This document shows positions 55,309 to 64,000 of a stretch of 64,000 nucleotides of DNA, piece after piece. The stretch's first letter is position 1. Each line of letters opens with the position of its first letter. The notes below the pieces were generated by a model. The model had not been told where the DNA came from, did no database searches, and saw nothing but the letters and a program-made list of their open reading frames with translations. The translations under genes and the position numbers were made by a program. This stretch comes from Pseudomonadota bacterium (lineage in GTDB: Bacteria; Pseudomonadota; Gammaproteobacteria; Steroidobacterales; Woeseiaceae). The DNA lies in the NCBI GenBank assembly GCA_027618995.1, contig JAQCGO010000002.1, positions 62,001 to 126,000 of the forward strand, written 5' to 3'.

Positions 55309-55620
55309 CAACGGCCAATGCAACTTGGTGACGCCCGGTGGCATTACCGGGCATTGCTCATCGGCATGGCCGCATACGGTTACGACAACATCGGCATCTA
55401 TTAACATGTCGTCATTAACTACGGTCGACTCCTGTCCCGCGATATTGATACCGATCTCCTGCATCACATCAATCGCACGGGGATTCTTGCCGTGTGCCTC
55501 GATACCGGCGGACTGCACAACGATGGAATCACCGCCGATATGCCTCGCCCAGCCCTCGGCAATCTGGGAGCGGCAGGAATTGCCAGTGCAAAGAAAAAGA
55601 ATGTTTACAGGGTTTGGCAC
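55183..55620 (-). CDS. arsC: Arsenate reductase, low-molecular-weight phosphatase type
   Basis: Reduces arsenate to arsenite in the cytoplasm. The 145-residue product has the phosphatase-type P-loop LFLCTGNSCRSQIAEGW (C-x5-R). A second cysteine region (VTVCGHADEQCPVMPPG) is typical of thioredoxin-coupled ArsC. The catalytic aspartate lies in WPLSDPAKA. No arsR, acr3 or arsB is next to it, so it is an isolated member. It lies 20 bases downstream of the molybdenum hydroxylase large-subunit gene on the same strand. Confidence 0.9.
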   Translation of the reverse strand: MPNPVNILFLCTGNSCRSQIAEGWARHIGGDSIVVQSAGIEAHGKNPRAIDVMQEIGINIAGQESTVVNDDMLIDADVVVTVCGHADEQCPVMPPGVTKLHWPLSDPAKAIGTEEQIMAEFRATRDEIEVRVSELLESIEAGETR

Positions 55621-55640
55621 AAATCCTCTCCGAACGGTAG

Positions 55641-57881
55641 CTAGCGGAAAAAACGGATGTGCTTGTTCAGCGGCAGTTCGCGAATGCGTTGGCCGGTGGC
55701 GGCAAAAATCGCATTGGCGAGTGCAGGCGCTGCCGGTGGCAGGCCGGGTTCGCCAATGCCACGAATCTTCGTCCCATTTTCCAGTATTTTGACGTCGATG
55801 GCCGGCGCCTGCGCCATGCGGATCGCGTCGTAATCGTGAAAATTGGTTTGTTCGACCACACCCTCCCTGAGGGTAATCTCGCCCATGATGGCGGCGCTCA
55901 GGCCAAAATTGATGGCCGACTGCACCTGAGCTTCAATGTTTCTCGGGTCGAGCGCGATGCCGACATCGACCGCGGCCCAGGCCTTCAGGATCCGGATGCC
56001 ATTCGCGGTGGCGGCGACCTCGATGACTTCGGCTACCGGCACGCCAAACGACAGCACGAACGCCACGCCACGTCCGTGACCGTCCGGGAGTTCGTCGCCC
56101 CAGCCGGACATTGTGGCGACCGCTTCCAGCACGGCGCGACTGGGTTTGTGCGTTAGCAACGCAAGTCGCATCTGCAGGGGATCCGCACCGGCAGCATGCG
56201 CGATCTCATCGATCGCGGACTCGTGGAAGAATCCGTTTTGTGAAGCACCGACCGAACGCCAGGACGAAATCGGCGTCATGACCGGCGCGCGATAGCCCGT
56301 AACGCGGTAATTCGGTATTGCGTAGGGCTGGTCCCAGGCAGCCTGCACAATGGAAATATCGGGCCCTGGAATCGACAATCCAATTCGGGCCAGTTGCGAC
56401 TCGATGGCAGAAGGTGCCGCGACAGACAGGTCAAATGCGAGCGGCGCACCGTTCGCAATCTTGGCGCGGAAGCGAGCTCTGGCCAGCGGTCGATAGGTAT
56501 CGTGTGTTGTATCCTCTTCGCGTGACCAGGTCAGTTTGATCGGTACGCCCGGCATCGCTATGGCTGCATGCACCGCCGTCTTGATGAAATCCGACTCGGC
56601 GCGCCGACCGAAGCCGCCGCCCATCAACGTGGTGTGCAAGGTCACCTGCTGCGTATCGAGATCTGCAATTGCAGCACTGTCCTTGACCGCCTGCGTCGGA
56701 GCCTGGGTACCGGCGCAAAGCTCGAGTCGACCGTCATGCAGCCACGCAACGGCGTTGAGTGGTTCCATCGTCGCATGGGCCAGGTAGGGCACCTGGTATT
56801 CGCCCTCGACGTCGGCGCCATCGGCGAGCGCGCCGTCGACATCGCCGGTGTCGAGATAGCGACTGTCGTGACTATTCGCGAATGCTTCTTCGACAACCGC
56901 AAATTGTGCGGCGCTCGACGCCGGGTAGGGCGCCTCGCCCCATTCACAACGGATCGCTTTCACCGCTTGCATCGCGTACCAGGTATTGCTCGCAATAACC
57001 GCGACGCCACCGGCCAGCGGCACGATTTTCTGCACACCGGGCATCGCGTTCGCCGCTGCCGCATCGAAACTCAGCAGCTCGCCACCGAGCTGCGGATTCA
57101 TTCTGACTGTTGCAAACAACATGCCCGGCAGCCGTACGTCGATCGAATATTGCGCTGTGCCGGTGCACTTGCCGACCATGTCCACGCGCGGCAGCGAACG
57201 CCCGAGCAGTTTCCAGTCGGCGGGGTCTTTAAGTTCCGGATCTTCGGGCGGCTCGATAGCGGCGGCGAGTACCGCCAACTCGGTGTACGGAATGCGCGTG
57301 CCGTCAGCAGCGATCACGACGCCGCCGCGTGTTACGAGTGTGTCGGTGGCAACGCCGAGTTTTTCTGCCGCGGCGGCGAGCAGTACGGCCCGTGCGGCGG
57401 CACCGGCCTTGCGCATTTTTACGAAGGCATCCGGCGTCGACGAGGAACCACCCGTTATCTGCATGCCAACCAGTTTGGCTGCTACGTGCGTGGAGTTACG
57501 CACACCTTCCGCGAAGTTGCCTTCATTGGTCGCGGCGAAGGGCACGCCTTCTTCGAGGGCGACCTGGTTGAAATACGCTTTCGACGCAGGGCCGTGCTCA
57601 ACGCGCACGTCTTCGAGCGCCACGTCGAGCTCCTCAGCGACCAGTGCTGCGAGCGTCGTATGCACTCCCTGGCCCATTTCGGCGCGTGGCGCGATGATCG
57701 TAATGCCGGCCTGATCGATGCGCACGTAAGGCGTCAGCGCCGCCTCGCCATCGCCCAACGATTCCAGCAGCGGATTTTCGTACGGTGTCTTGTAACGCCA
57801 GTAGCCAAAAACGACGCCGCCGGCAATCGCGGCCGATCCGACGAGCAGGGTTCTGCGCGTGATGGTTTTCAGCCGGCCCAA
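55641..57881 (-). CDS. Xanthine dehydrogenase-family molybdopterin-binding subunit (IorB-like)
   Basis: The large subunit of a molybdenum hydroxylase of the isoquinoline 1-oxidoreductase/aldehyde dehydrogenase type; 746 residues. A Tat signal with [20 protein letters not shown] is at the N-terminus, so the holoenzyme is probably periplasmic. The molybdopterin motifs [18 protein letters not shown] and [16 protein letters not shown] are present. The catalytic glutamate region [19 protein letters not shown] is near the C-terminus. Its substrate is unknown. It follows the [2Fe-2S] subunit gene by three bases. No cytochrome c subunit or maturation factor (XdhC/MocA) is adjacent. Confidence 0.88.
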   Translation of the reverse strand: MGRLKTITRRTLLVGSAAIAGGVVFGYWRYKTPYENPLLESLGDGEAALTPYVRIDQAGITIIAPRAEMGQGVHTTLAALVAEELDVALEDVRVEHGPASKAYFNQVALEEGVPFAATNEGNFAEGVRNSTHVAAKLVGMQITGGSSSTPDAFVKMRKAGAAARAVLLAAAAEKLGVATDTLVTRGGVVIAADGTRIPYTELAVLAAAIEPPEDPELKDPADWKLLGRSLPRVDMVGKCTGTAQYSIDVRLPGMLFATVRMNPQLGGELLSFDAAAANAMPGVQKIVPLAGGVAVIASNTWYAMQAVKAIRCEWGEAPYPASSAAQFAVVEEAFANSHDSRYLDTGDVDGALADGADVEGEYQVPYLAHATMEPLNAVAWLHDGRLELCAGTQAPTQAVKDSAAIADLDTQQVTLHTTLMGGGFGRRAESDFIKTAVHAAIAMPGVPIKLTWSREEDTTHDTYRPLARARFRAKIANGAPLAFDLSVAAPSAIESQLARIGLSIPGPDISIVQAAWDQPYAIPNYRVTGYRAPVMTPISSWRSVGASQNGFFHESAIDEIAHAAGADPLQMRLALLTHKPSRAVLEAVATMSGWGDELPDGHGRGVAFVLSFGVPVAEVIEVAATANGIRILKAWAAVDVGIALDPRNIEAQVQSAINFGLSAAIMGEITLREGVVEQTNFHDYDAIRMAQAPAIDVKILENGTKIRGIGEPGLPPAAPALANAIFAATGQRIRELPLNKHIRFFR

Positions 57882-57884
57882 GTC

Positions 57885-58343
57885 TCAGGTCTCCCGCAGG
57901 CTGGTGGCTGCCGCTTTGACCGCTGCGCGAATACGCGGATATGCGCCACATCGGCACAAATTGCCCGACATCGCCGTGTCAATGTCGGCGTCGGAAGGGT
58001 CCGGATTATTGGCAAGCAAAGCGGCGGCCGACATGATCTGTCCCGACTGGCAATAGCCGCATTGCGCAACCTGGTGCTCGATCCACGCACGTTGCACGGC
58101 ATGCAACGCCGACGGCGTGCCCAGACCTTCAATGGTGGTTACTTCGCCCCAAACGGCGGCGGCCGGAAGCGTGCAGGAGCGTACCGGGGCACCATCGATA
58201 TGCACGGTGCACGCCCCGCACAGGGCGATGCCGCAACCATACTTTGGGCCGGTGATGCCGAGTTCGTCGCGCAATACCCAGAGCAGCGGTATGTCATCGG
58301 TGACATTCACTTCATGCTCGGTGCCATTGATGGTCAATTTCAT
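57885..58343 (-). CDS. [2Fe-2S]-binding subunit of a molybdenum hydroxylase (IorA-like)
   Basis: The small electron-transfer subunit, 152 residues from the ATG at 58343 ([14 protein letters not shown]). The plant-type cluster ligands are in [17 protein letters not shown] with a later SCTLP. The second cluster is in [16 protein letters not shown] and [13 protein letters not shown] longer upstream frame overlaps glgX and is rejected. It lies 23 bases after the glgX stop and could be read through from the glycogen operon. Confidence 0.92.
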   Translation of the reverse strand: MKLTINGTEHEVNVTDDIPLLWVLRDELGITGPKYGCGIALCGACTVHIDGAPVRSCTLPAAAVWGEVTTIEGLGTPSALHAVQRAWIEHQVAQCGYCQSGQIMSAAALLANNPDPSDADIDTAMSGNLCRCGAYPRIRAAVKAAATSLRET

Positions 58344-58366
58344 TGCTACAGCTCTTGTCGCGATTC

Positions 58367-60375
58367 TCAGCGGTGTTCGTCTGGCATGGATAGTAGCACC
58401 GCGATCGATACCGCCGGTACGCTCGCGCTGCGCTCGTTCAGTGTACCGTCCTCGGTGCTGCACCAGGCAAGTTGCCAGTGGCAGCCCGCCGCCGGAGCCG
58501 GCAGGTGAAAGGTCTGGCCGGCATCCAGGCCGTTGATGCAAATGGTCACGGCAGACGGATGTTGCCCGGGATCAGAGAGCAACAATGCGAAAGCTCGCGA
58601 GTGCGGCCAGTCTTGTGCCGATTTGCGCTTGCCGTCGGGTCGGTACCAGGCGATGGCAACCTCGCCATGACCCTCGTGCACGTAGTGTGGCAAACGTAGC
58701 AACGACGTGCTACGTCGTAATCACACCAGTGCGCGCACCTGCTCTGTGAAATCCGGATCGCGATTCATTGGCTCCCAATCCAGCCAGCCGGTCGCATTGT
58801 CCTGCGCATAGGCATTGTTATTGCCGTGCTGCGAATTGCCAAATTCATCGCCGGCAAGTAACAGCGGCGTGCCTTGGGATAACAGCAGTGTCGCAATCAG
58901 GTTCATGCGGTGGCGCCGTCGCCGCGCAAGGATGGTTGCGTCATCGGTCACGCCCTCGACGCCAAAATTGCAGCTCAGGTTGTGTGTATGGCCGTCGCGA
59001 TTGTTTTCGCCATTGGCCGCGTTATGGCGCTCCGTATAACTCGCAACATCGGCGAGCGTAAAGCCATCGTGACTAGTCACCAGGTTGACGCTGGATTGTG
59101 GAGCACGTCCATTCCGGTCGAACAGGTCCGCAGAACCGTGCATGCGCTGGGCAAATTCTCCGGCGATACCGGCATCACCGCGCCAGAAAGCACGCGCTGC
59201 GTCGCGATAGCGGTCATTCCACTCAGCCCAGCGCGGCGGAAACTGGCCGAGCCGATAGCCGCCCGGACCTGGATCCCAGGGTTCGGCGATCAGCTTGGCG
59301 TTGCCGAGTTCGGAGTCGCTGCCGATCCGCTCGAGCAGTGGGTGGCTGGATGAAAAGCCATGATTGTGACGCCCCAGCACCGGCGCAAGATCGAATCGAA
59401 ACCCGTCGACGCCCATGGTTCGATGCCAGTAGCGCAGGCTGTCGACGACGAGTTGCTGGACCTGCAGATGATCGGCATTCATGGTGTTGCCGCAACCGGT
59501 GTCGTTGATATAGGTGCCCGGCGCTCCGGGTTCGACGCTGTAGTAAGCGAGATTGTCCAGGCCGCGAAACGACAGCGACGGCCCGATGTGATCGCCTTCG
59601 GCCGTGTGGTTGTAGACAACGTCGAGAATGACTTCAAGGCCGGCGTCGTGGATGGCGTGGACCATGTCACGAAATTCCGCGACTGGGTCCGAGTTCGCAT
59701 AGGCCGGCTGTGGTGCAAAAAAGGCAATCGGGTTATAGCCCCAGATATTTCGCAGACCCTTGTCGGCCAGATGCTTTTCACTGAGAAACGCGTGCACGGG
59801 CATCAGCTCGATCGCCGTTACGCCGAGCGATCTGATGTAGTGCAGCACATCCTTGTGGCGCATGCCGTTGAAGGTGCCACGTTCGAGCTCCCCGACGGCC
59901 GGGTGGAGCATCGTGTAGCCGCGTACATTGGCCTCGTAGAAAATGGTTTCCGACCAGGGTATGCGTGGCCCGGCGGGCAATTTCTGTAAGGCATCGCAGA
60001 CGACGCTCTTCGGCACGTACGGGCGCTGTTGGCGGCGTTCGAATCCAGCAGCGCCTGGTGCCAGGCAAAGTTTCCGGACAACGCTTTGGTGTCGGGATCG
60101 ATGAGCAGCTTCGCCGGGTTACAACGCAAGCCTTGTTCCGGCACGCAGGGTCCATGCACGCGATAGCCATAACGCTGGCCAGCCGTGCATCCGGGCAGAT
60201 AGCCATCCCAGATGCCGGCGCTCGCACTTTGCAGGTCGTAAGCGCCAGTCTGGAGTCCGCCACCGTTGAACAGGCAGAGCTCGACGGCCTCGGCGACGGA
60301 TGAGAAAACGGCAAAATGGGTGCCCTGTGCATCCGGCGTGGCGCCGAGCGGCGATGGGCGGCCAGCCGTTATCAT
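58367..60375 (-). pseudogene. glgX: Glycogen debranching enzyme GlgX, broken by a frameshift and a stop codon
   Basis: GlgX removes alpha-1,6 branches from phosphorylase limit dextrin. The ATG at 60375 overlaps the glgP stop. The N-terminal domain (MITAGRPSPLGATPDAQGTH) reads in one frame to about 60021. There a missing C in a CCC run shifts translation; the repaired text is NSAPYVPKSVV. The catalytic barrel (GVDGFRFDLAPVLGRH, nucleophile Asp; LIAEPWD; SHDGFTLAD) is in the second frame. A TGA at 58721-58723 then interrupts ALV-LRRSTSLL before the last 118 codons. Repaired length is about 669 residues, normal for GlgX. Confidence 0.85.
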
Positions 60376-62879
60376 TTGATGTCGAGTTGAATCGGGTCGA
60401 GCTTCCAGATGTCCTCGTTGTACTGGCGGATCGTGCGGTCTGTTGAGAACTGTCCCGATGCGGCCGTATTCAGAATGCTCATCCTGGTCCAATGGGCCGG
60501 ATCCTTGTAGGCTTCGCCGGCGCGTTCCTGCGCGTCCACGAAACCGCGGAAATCCGCCGCAGTCATCCACACGTCAGCCGGCTCGCGAATCGACTGCACG
60601 GCTGCGTCAAACACGCCTGGTTCGAAGCGGTTGAAATGACCGGACTCGAGCAGTTGCATGACGCGCGAAAAATCCGCATCGGCGGCAATGATCGCCTGCG
60701 GATCGTAGTGTCCGCGCAGCTCGCTGATTTGATCGACATCCAGGCCAAACAGGAAGAAGTTGTCGGCGCCGACCGCTTCGCGAATCTCGACATTGGCGCC
60801 ATCGAGCGTGCCGATCGTGAGCGCGCCATTCATCATGAACTTCATGTTGCCGGTTCCGGAGGCCTCCTTGCCTGCCGTTGAAATCTGCTCGGACAAATCC
60901 GTGGCAGGACAAATCAGTTCCATGGCCGATACATTGTAATCCGGGTAAAAAATCAACCGCAGGCGTTCGCGCACCACCGGGTCGCTATTAATAATGCGTG
61001 CGACATTGTTGATGCACTTGATGATGTTCTTGGCCATCGCGTAGCCCGGCGCCGCTTTGCCGCCGATGATAATCGCGCGCGGTACGAGCCCGTCGCCATC
61101 GCCACGGCGAATCCGGTCGTAAAGGTGCACGGCGTGCAGCAAATTGAGCAATTGCCGCTTGTACTCATGAATGCGCTTGACCTGCACATCAAACAGCATG
61201 TCTGTCGATAAGCGCTGGTGGGTTCTCTCGGCGATGTCATCGGCAAGCCGCTGTTTGTTCGCCAGCCTGATCGAACGCCACTGTTCCTGAAAGTCCGCGT
61301 CGTCGGCGTACGCGGCAAGTTGCTGCAACTGGGTCAGTTCGGTGATCCAGCCGGAGCCAATTTTGCTCGTGATCAACTCAGACAATTCTGTATTGCAGGC
61401 GGCGAGCCAGCGACGCTGCGTGACACCGTTGGTCTTGTTGTTGAACTTGTGCGGCCAGAGTTCAGCGAAGTCGCGGAACAGGCCTTCTGTCAGCAGCCTG
61501 GAGTGCAGTGCGGCGACGCCGTTGACCGAGAAGCTGCCGACGATGGCGAGATAGGCCATGCGAATCATGGGTTCACTGCCGTCCTGGATCAGCGACATAC
61601 GGCGAACACGATCGTGATCGCCGGGCCAGTGCACACCGATTTCCTCGATAAAGCGTGCATTGATCTCGTAAATGATATCGAGCAGGCGTGGCAGCAGGCT
61701 GCGAAACATTGCAACCGGCCACACTTCCAGTGCTTCGGGCAATAAGGTGTGGTTCGTATAAGCCATCGACTGCCGCGTAATGTCCCAGGCCTGGTCCCAT
61801 TCGAGATCATGGATATCGATCAGGAGCCGCATCAGTTCGGCGACGGCTATGGCCGGGTGGGTGTCATTGAGCTGCAGGCAGTTCTTGTCGGCAAAACCAC
61901 GAACGTCATCGCCATGTTGATTGGAGTAGAAGCGCAGGATGTCCTGCAGGCTTGCTGATGCCAAAAAATATTGCTGCCGCAGGCGCAACTCATGGCCGTC
62001 CGTGGTCGCTGTATTGGGATACAGCACCATCGTGATATTTTCCGCGAGATTCTTCGATGCGACGGCATCGGCATAGCTGCCCGCATTGAATTCTTCAAGG
62101 TCGAATTCGTCCGTGGCTGCTGCGGACCAGAGGCGTAACGTGTTGACGACATCGTTGCCGTAGCCGGGGACCGGGATGTCGTACGGAATCGCGAGCACGT
62201 CATGCGTGTCGATCCAGCCGAATCGCATCCTGCCGTCCGCACTCTTGCTGGCGATCGTCCTGCCGCCAAATTTGATAGTCCGCGCAAACTCGAAGCGTTC
62301 CACTTCCCAGGGAAATCCCTCGCGTAGCCATGCATCGGGTTCCTCGATCTGATGGCCGTTGTCGAGGCGCTGCCGAAACATGCCGTACTGATAGCGAATG
62401 CCGTAGCCGACGACGGGCAGCGATAACGTCGCGCAACTGTCGACGAAGCAGGCGGCCAAACGTCCGAGGCCACCATTGCCGAGGCCGGCATCATGTTCGC
62501 GATCATAGAGTTCCTCGAGTTTGATGCCGATGCGCTCCAGTGCCTGGGCGGTTTGCTCCTCGATGCCAAGGCTCAGGAGTGCGTTGCGTAACAGGCGGCC
62601 CATGAGGAATTCGAGCGACAAATAGCTCGCGCGCCGATTGTCGTCGCGCTGCATTGCCGTCCGGGTCCGGCCCCAGCGCTCCATCAAGCGGTCGCGCGTG
62701 GCATGTACCACGGCCTGGTAAAGATAGGGCAGCTTCGTGCGCACGGTACGACGTCCGAGCATGCGGCCGAAGTAGTGCGTGACGTCCCGCAGAATCGCGT
62801 CCGCAGTCATTTCCAGCGGCGTGCCCGGCAGCAACTCGATATCGCCAATGCCATCTATTTCATCTGACTGAGCGGGCAT
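60372..62879 (-). CDS. glgP: Glycogen phosphorylase
   Basis: Releases glucose 1-phosphate from glycogen, using pyridoxal phosphate. The 835-residue product has the usual GT35 fold. GLGNGGLGRLAACFVDS is the N-terminal glycine-rich motif. The PLP-lysine region EASGTGNMKFMMNGALTIGT, then LDGANVEI, lies near residue 665. It starts 27 bases after the glgB stop, and its TGA overlaps the glgX ATG. The gene appears intact, in contrast to glgX. Confidence 0.97.
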   Translation of the reverse strand: MPAQSDEIDGIGDIELLPGTPLEMTADAILRDVTHYFGRMLGRRTVRTKLPYLYQAVVHATRDRLMERWGRTRTAMQRDDNRRASYLSLEFLMGRLLRNALLSLGIEEQTAQALERIGIKLEELYDREHDAGLGNGGLGRLAACFVDSCATLSLPVVGYGIRYQYGMFRQRLDNGHQIEEPDAWLREGFPWEVERFEFARTIKFGGRTIASKSADGRMRFGWIDTHDVLAIPYDIPVPGYGNDVVNTLRLWSAAATDEFDLEEFNAGSYADAVASKNLAENITMVLYPNTATTDGHELRLRQQYFLASASLQDILRFYSNQHGDDVRGFADKNCLQLNDTHPAIAVAELMRLLIDIHDLEWDQAWDITRQSMAYTNHTLLPEALEVWPVAMFRSLLPRLLDIIYEINARFIEEIGVHWPGDHDRVRRMSLIQDGSEPMIRMAYLAIVGSFSVNGVAALHSRLLTEGLFRDFAELWPHKFNNKTNGVTQRRWLAACNTELSELITSKIGSGWITELTQLQQLAAYADDADFQEQWRSIRLANKQRLADDIAERTHQRLSTDMLFDVQVKRIHEYKRQLLNLLHAVHLYDRIRRGDGDGLVPRAIIIGGKAAPGYAMAKNIIKCINNVARIINSDPVVRERLRLIFYPDYNVSAMELICPATDLSEQISTAGKEASGTGNMKFMMNGALTIGTLDGANVEIREAVGADNFFLFGLDVDQISELRGHYDPQAIIAADADFSRVMQLLESGHFNRFEPGVFDAAVQSIREPADVWMTAADFRGFVDAQERAGEAYKDPAHWTRMSILNTAASGQFSTDRTIRQYNEDIWKLDPIQLDIK

Positions 62880-62906
62880 GCATCATCCTCCCTGAGTGAT
62901 CGCTAT

Positions 62907-64000
62907 TCATGACTTCACAGCAATTATCAATGTCGCGAGCGGCGGTATTGTAATGCACAGGGAGCACGGTTTGTTGTGCCAGGGTTCGGTGCCGGTCTGC
63001 AGGCTCGAATTGCGGATGCCGCTGCCGCCATAGACCTCGGCATCGGTGTTCAGCAACTCGACGTAGGCGCCGGCGGCGGGTACGCCGATGCGGTAATTCT
63101 CTCGCACGATGGGCGTAAAGTTTGAGACGCAGATAACCGCTTGTCCCTGTCGGTCGTAGCGCATCCAGGACAGTACGCTGTTGTCGCGATCGTTCCAGTC
63201 TATCCAGTCGAAGCCCGCACCGTCGAAGTCGTTGCCAAACAGCGCCGGCCGGTTTCGATACAGCTGATTAAGGTCACGGACCAGGCTCTGCACGCCGCGA
63301 TGCAAGGGGTAGTCGAGCAGGTTCCAGTCGAGTGATTGGTCGTGATTCCATTCTTGGTATTGCGCGAGCTCGCCGCCCATAAAGAGCAGTTTCTTGCCCG
63401 GGTGTGCGTACATAGTCGCGAGGTAAGCGCGCAGGTTGGCGAAGCGCTGCCACTCGTCGCCTGGCATTCGGCCCAGCAGCGAACGCTTGCCGTGTACCAC
63501 TTCGTCATGTGACAGCGGTAGTACGAAATTCTCGTTGAAGGCGTACACGATGCCGAAAGTCATCTTGTCGTGATGATGTTTGCGGTGTATCGGGTCCTGG
63601 CCGATGTAGGACAAGGTGTCATTCATCCAGCCCATGTTCCACTTGTAGGTGAAGCCAAGGCCGCCCGTCTCGACCGGGCGCGAGACGCCCGGCCAGGCCG
63701 TCGACTCTTCCGCGAATGACGTGGCGCCGTGCGCGTGCACTTCCTTGTTCAGCCGGCGCAGAAATTCGACCGCCTCGAGGTTTTCATTGCCACCCCGTTC
63801 ATTGGGCAACCATTCGCCGGCCTCGCGCGAGTAGTCGAGATACAACATCGAGGCGACGGCGTCGACGCGAATCGCATCGATATGAAATTCATCGATCCAG
63901 TACAGCGCGTTGCCGATCAGGTAATTGACGACTTCGCGTCGGCCGAAATTGAAGATCAGCGTGCCCCAGTCTGCGTGCTCACCTTTGCGCGGATCCTCGT
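62907..64000 (-). CDS. glgB: 1,4-alpha-glucan branching enzyme GlgB (partial, C-terminal part)
   Basis: Introduces alpha-1,6 branches into glycogen. The frame is open from the window edge ([20 protein letters not shown]) to the stop at 62907-62909. It includes the nucleophile in [20 protein letters not shown], the acid/base in [14 protein letters not shown] and the transition-state Asp in [15 protein letters not shown]. The C-terminal beta domain ends LIIAVKS. The N-terminal part lies beyond the window. It is the upstream member of glgB-glgP-glgX. Confidence 0.96.
   Translation of the reverse strand, partial: EDPRKGEHADWGTLIFNFGRREVVNYLIGNALYWIDEFHIDAIRVDAVASMLYLDYSREAGEWLPNERGGNENLEAVEFLRRLNKEVHAHGATSFAEESTAWPGVSRPVETGGLGFTYKWNMGWMNDTLSYIGQDPIHRKHHHDKMTFGIVYAFNENFVLPLSHDEVVHGKRSLLGRMPGDEWQRFANLRAYLATMYAHPGKKLLFMGGELAQYQEWNHDQSLDWNLLDYPLHRGVQSLVRDLNQLYRNRPALFGNDFDGAGFDWIDWNDRDNSVLSWMRYDRQGQAVICVSNFTPIVRENYRIGVPAAGAYVELLNTDAEVYGGSGIRNSSLQTGTEPWHNKPCSLCITIPPLATLIIAVKS

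Noticed and set aside
56568-58508. A 646-codon plus-strand open frame opposite the molybdenum hydroxylase genes.
   Set aside because: It has the same shadow composition (Arg/His/Cys-rich) and lies opposite iorB, iorA and the end of glgX, all with clear motifs.
60036-60055. GTTCGAATCC resembling a tRNA T-arm.
   Set aside because: It lies inside glgX coding sequence; no acceptor, D- or anticodon arms can be placed around it.

Overview
The window is a 64 kb chromosomal segment of a gammaproteobacterium, GC-rich by eye. This rests on the gene orders rpoE-rseA-rseB-rseC, lepA-lepB-DUF4845-rnc-era-recO-pdxJ-acpS, lolC-lolE-lolD, and comEC-exbB-exbD-msbA-lpxK-kdsB. The block rpfE-recJ-prfB-lysS recalls the Xanthomonas rpf region and points to a Xanthomonadales/Woeseiales/Chromatiales-type lineage rather than enterics (inference). 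No rRNA, tRNA or CRISPR array was found.

Layout. 1-4.6 kb: end of a membrane protein, then a minus-strand operon DUF819 permease, MaoC hydratase, CitE-like lyase (frameshifted) and acetyl-CoA synthetase. 4.7-8.3 kb: a 36-residue lysine-rich protein with its own strong promoter, ygiQ and an APC permease. 8.5-12.3 kb: an AT-richer island holding an ADP-ribosylglycohydrolase, a PfkB sugar kinase and a GPH sugar symporter. It is bordered by two truncated host genes and by IS/REP-transposase debris. 12.5-19.5 kb: YaiI, a Mth938-like protein, then rpfE-recJ-prfB-lysS and ygfZ. prfB carries the classical programmed frameshift. 19.5-23.8 kb: a complete succinate dehydrogenase locus with three accessory genes (SdhAF4-like, sdhE, ygfX). 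A triple REP-like repeat sits exactly at the sdhB/sdhE junction. 23.8-35.4 kb: a sigma-E promoter and the long envelope-stress, protein-export and RNA-processing gene train. 35.5-41.6 kb: nagZ, a degenerate GGDEF protein, csiV and mfd. 41.7-54.6 kb: a small exported protein, lolCED, a DUF2062 gene with an internal amber codon, comEC, exbBD, msbA-lpxK-kdsB and a Tat-exported amine-oxidase-like flavoprotein. 54.7-64 kb: a type IV pilin whose end is frameshifted, arsC, an IorAB-like molybdenum hydroxylase, and the glycogen operon glgB-glgP-glgX, with glgX broken twice.

How it fits together. Most genes are housekeeping and tightly packed, often with 4-bp ATGA/GTGA overlaps. The main themes are the envelope (Lol, MsbA/LpxK/KdsB, RseABC, NagZ, CsiV) and central carbon metabolism (Acs, Sdh, glycogen). 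The parts outside the conserved core are the yegTUV-like island, the DUF819-MaoC-CitE-Acs operon, the repeat-remodelled sdhB/sdhE junction and the small lysine-rich gene. Four genes (CitE-like, DUF2062, pilin, glgX) carry simple lesions next to otherwise intact sequence. Either the strain is losing functions or the assembly has local errors, and the sequence alone cannot decide which.
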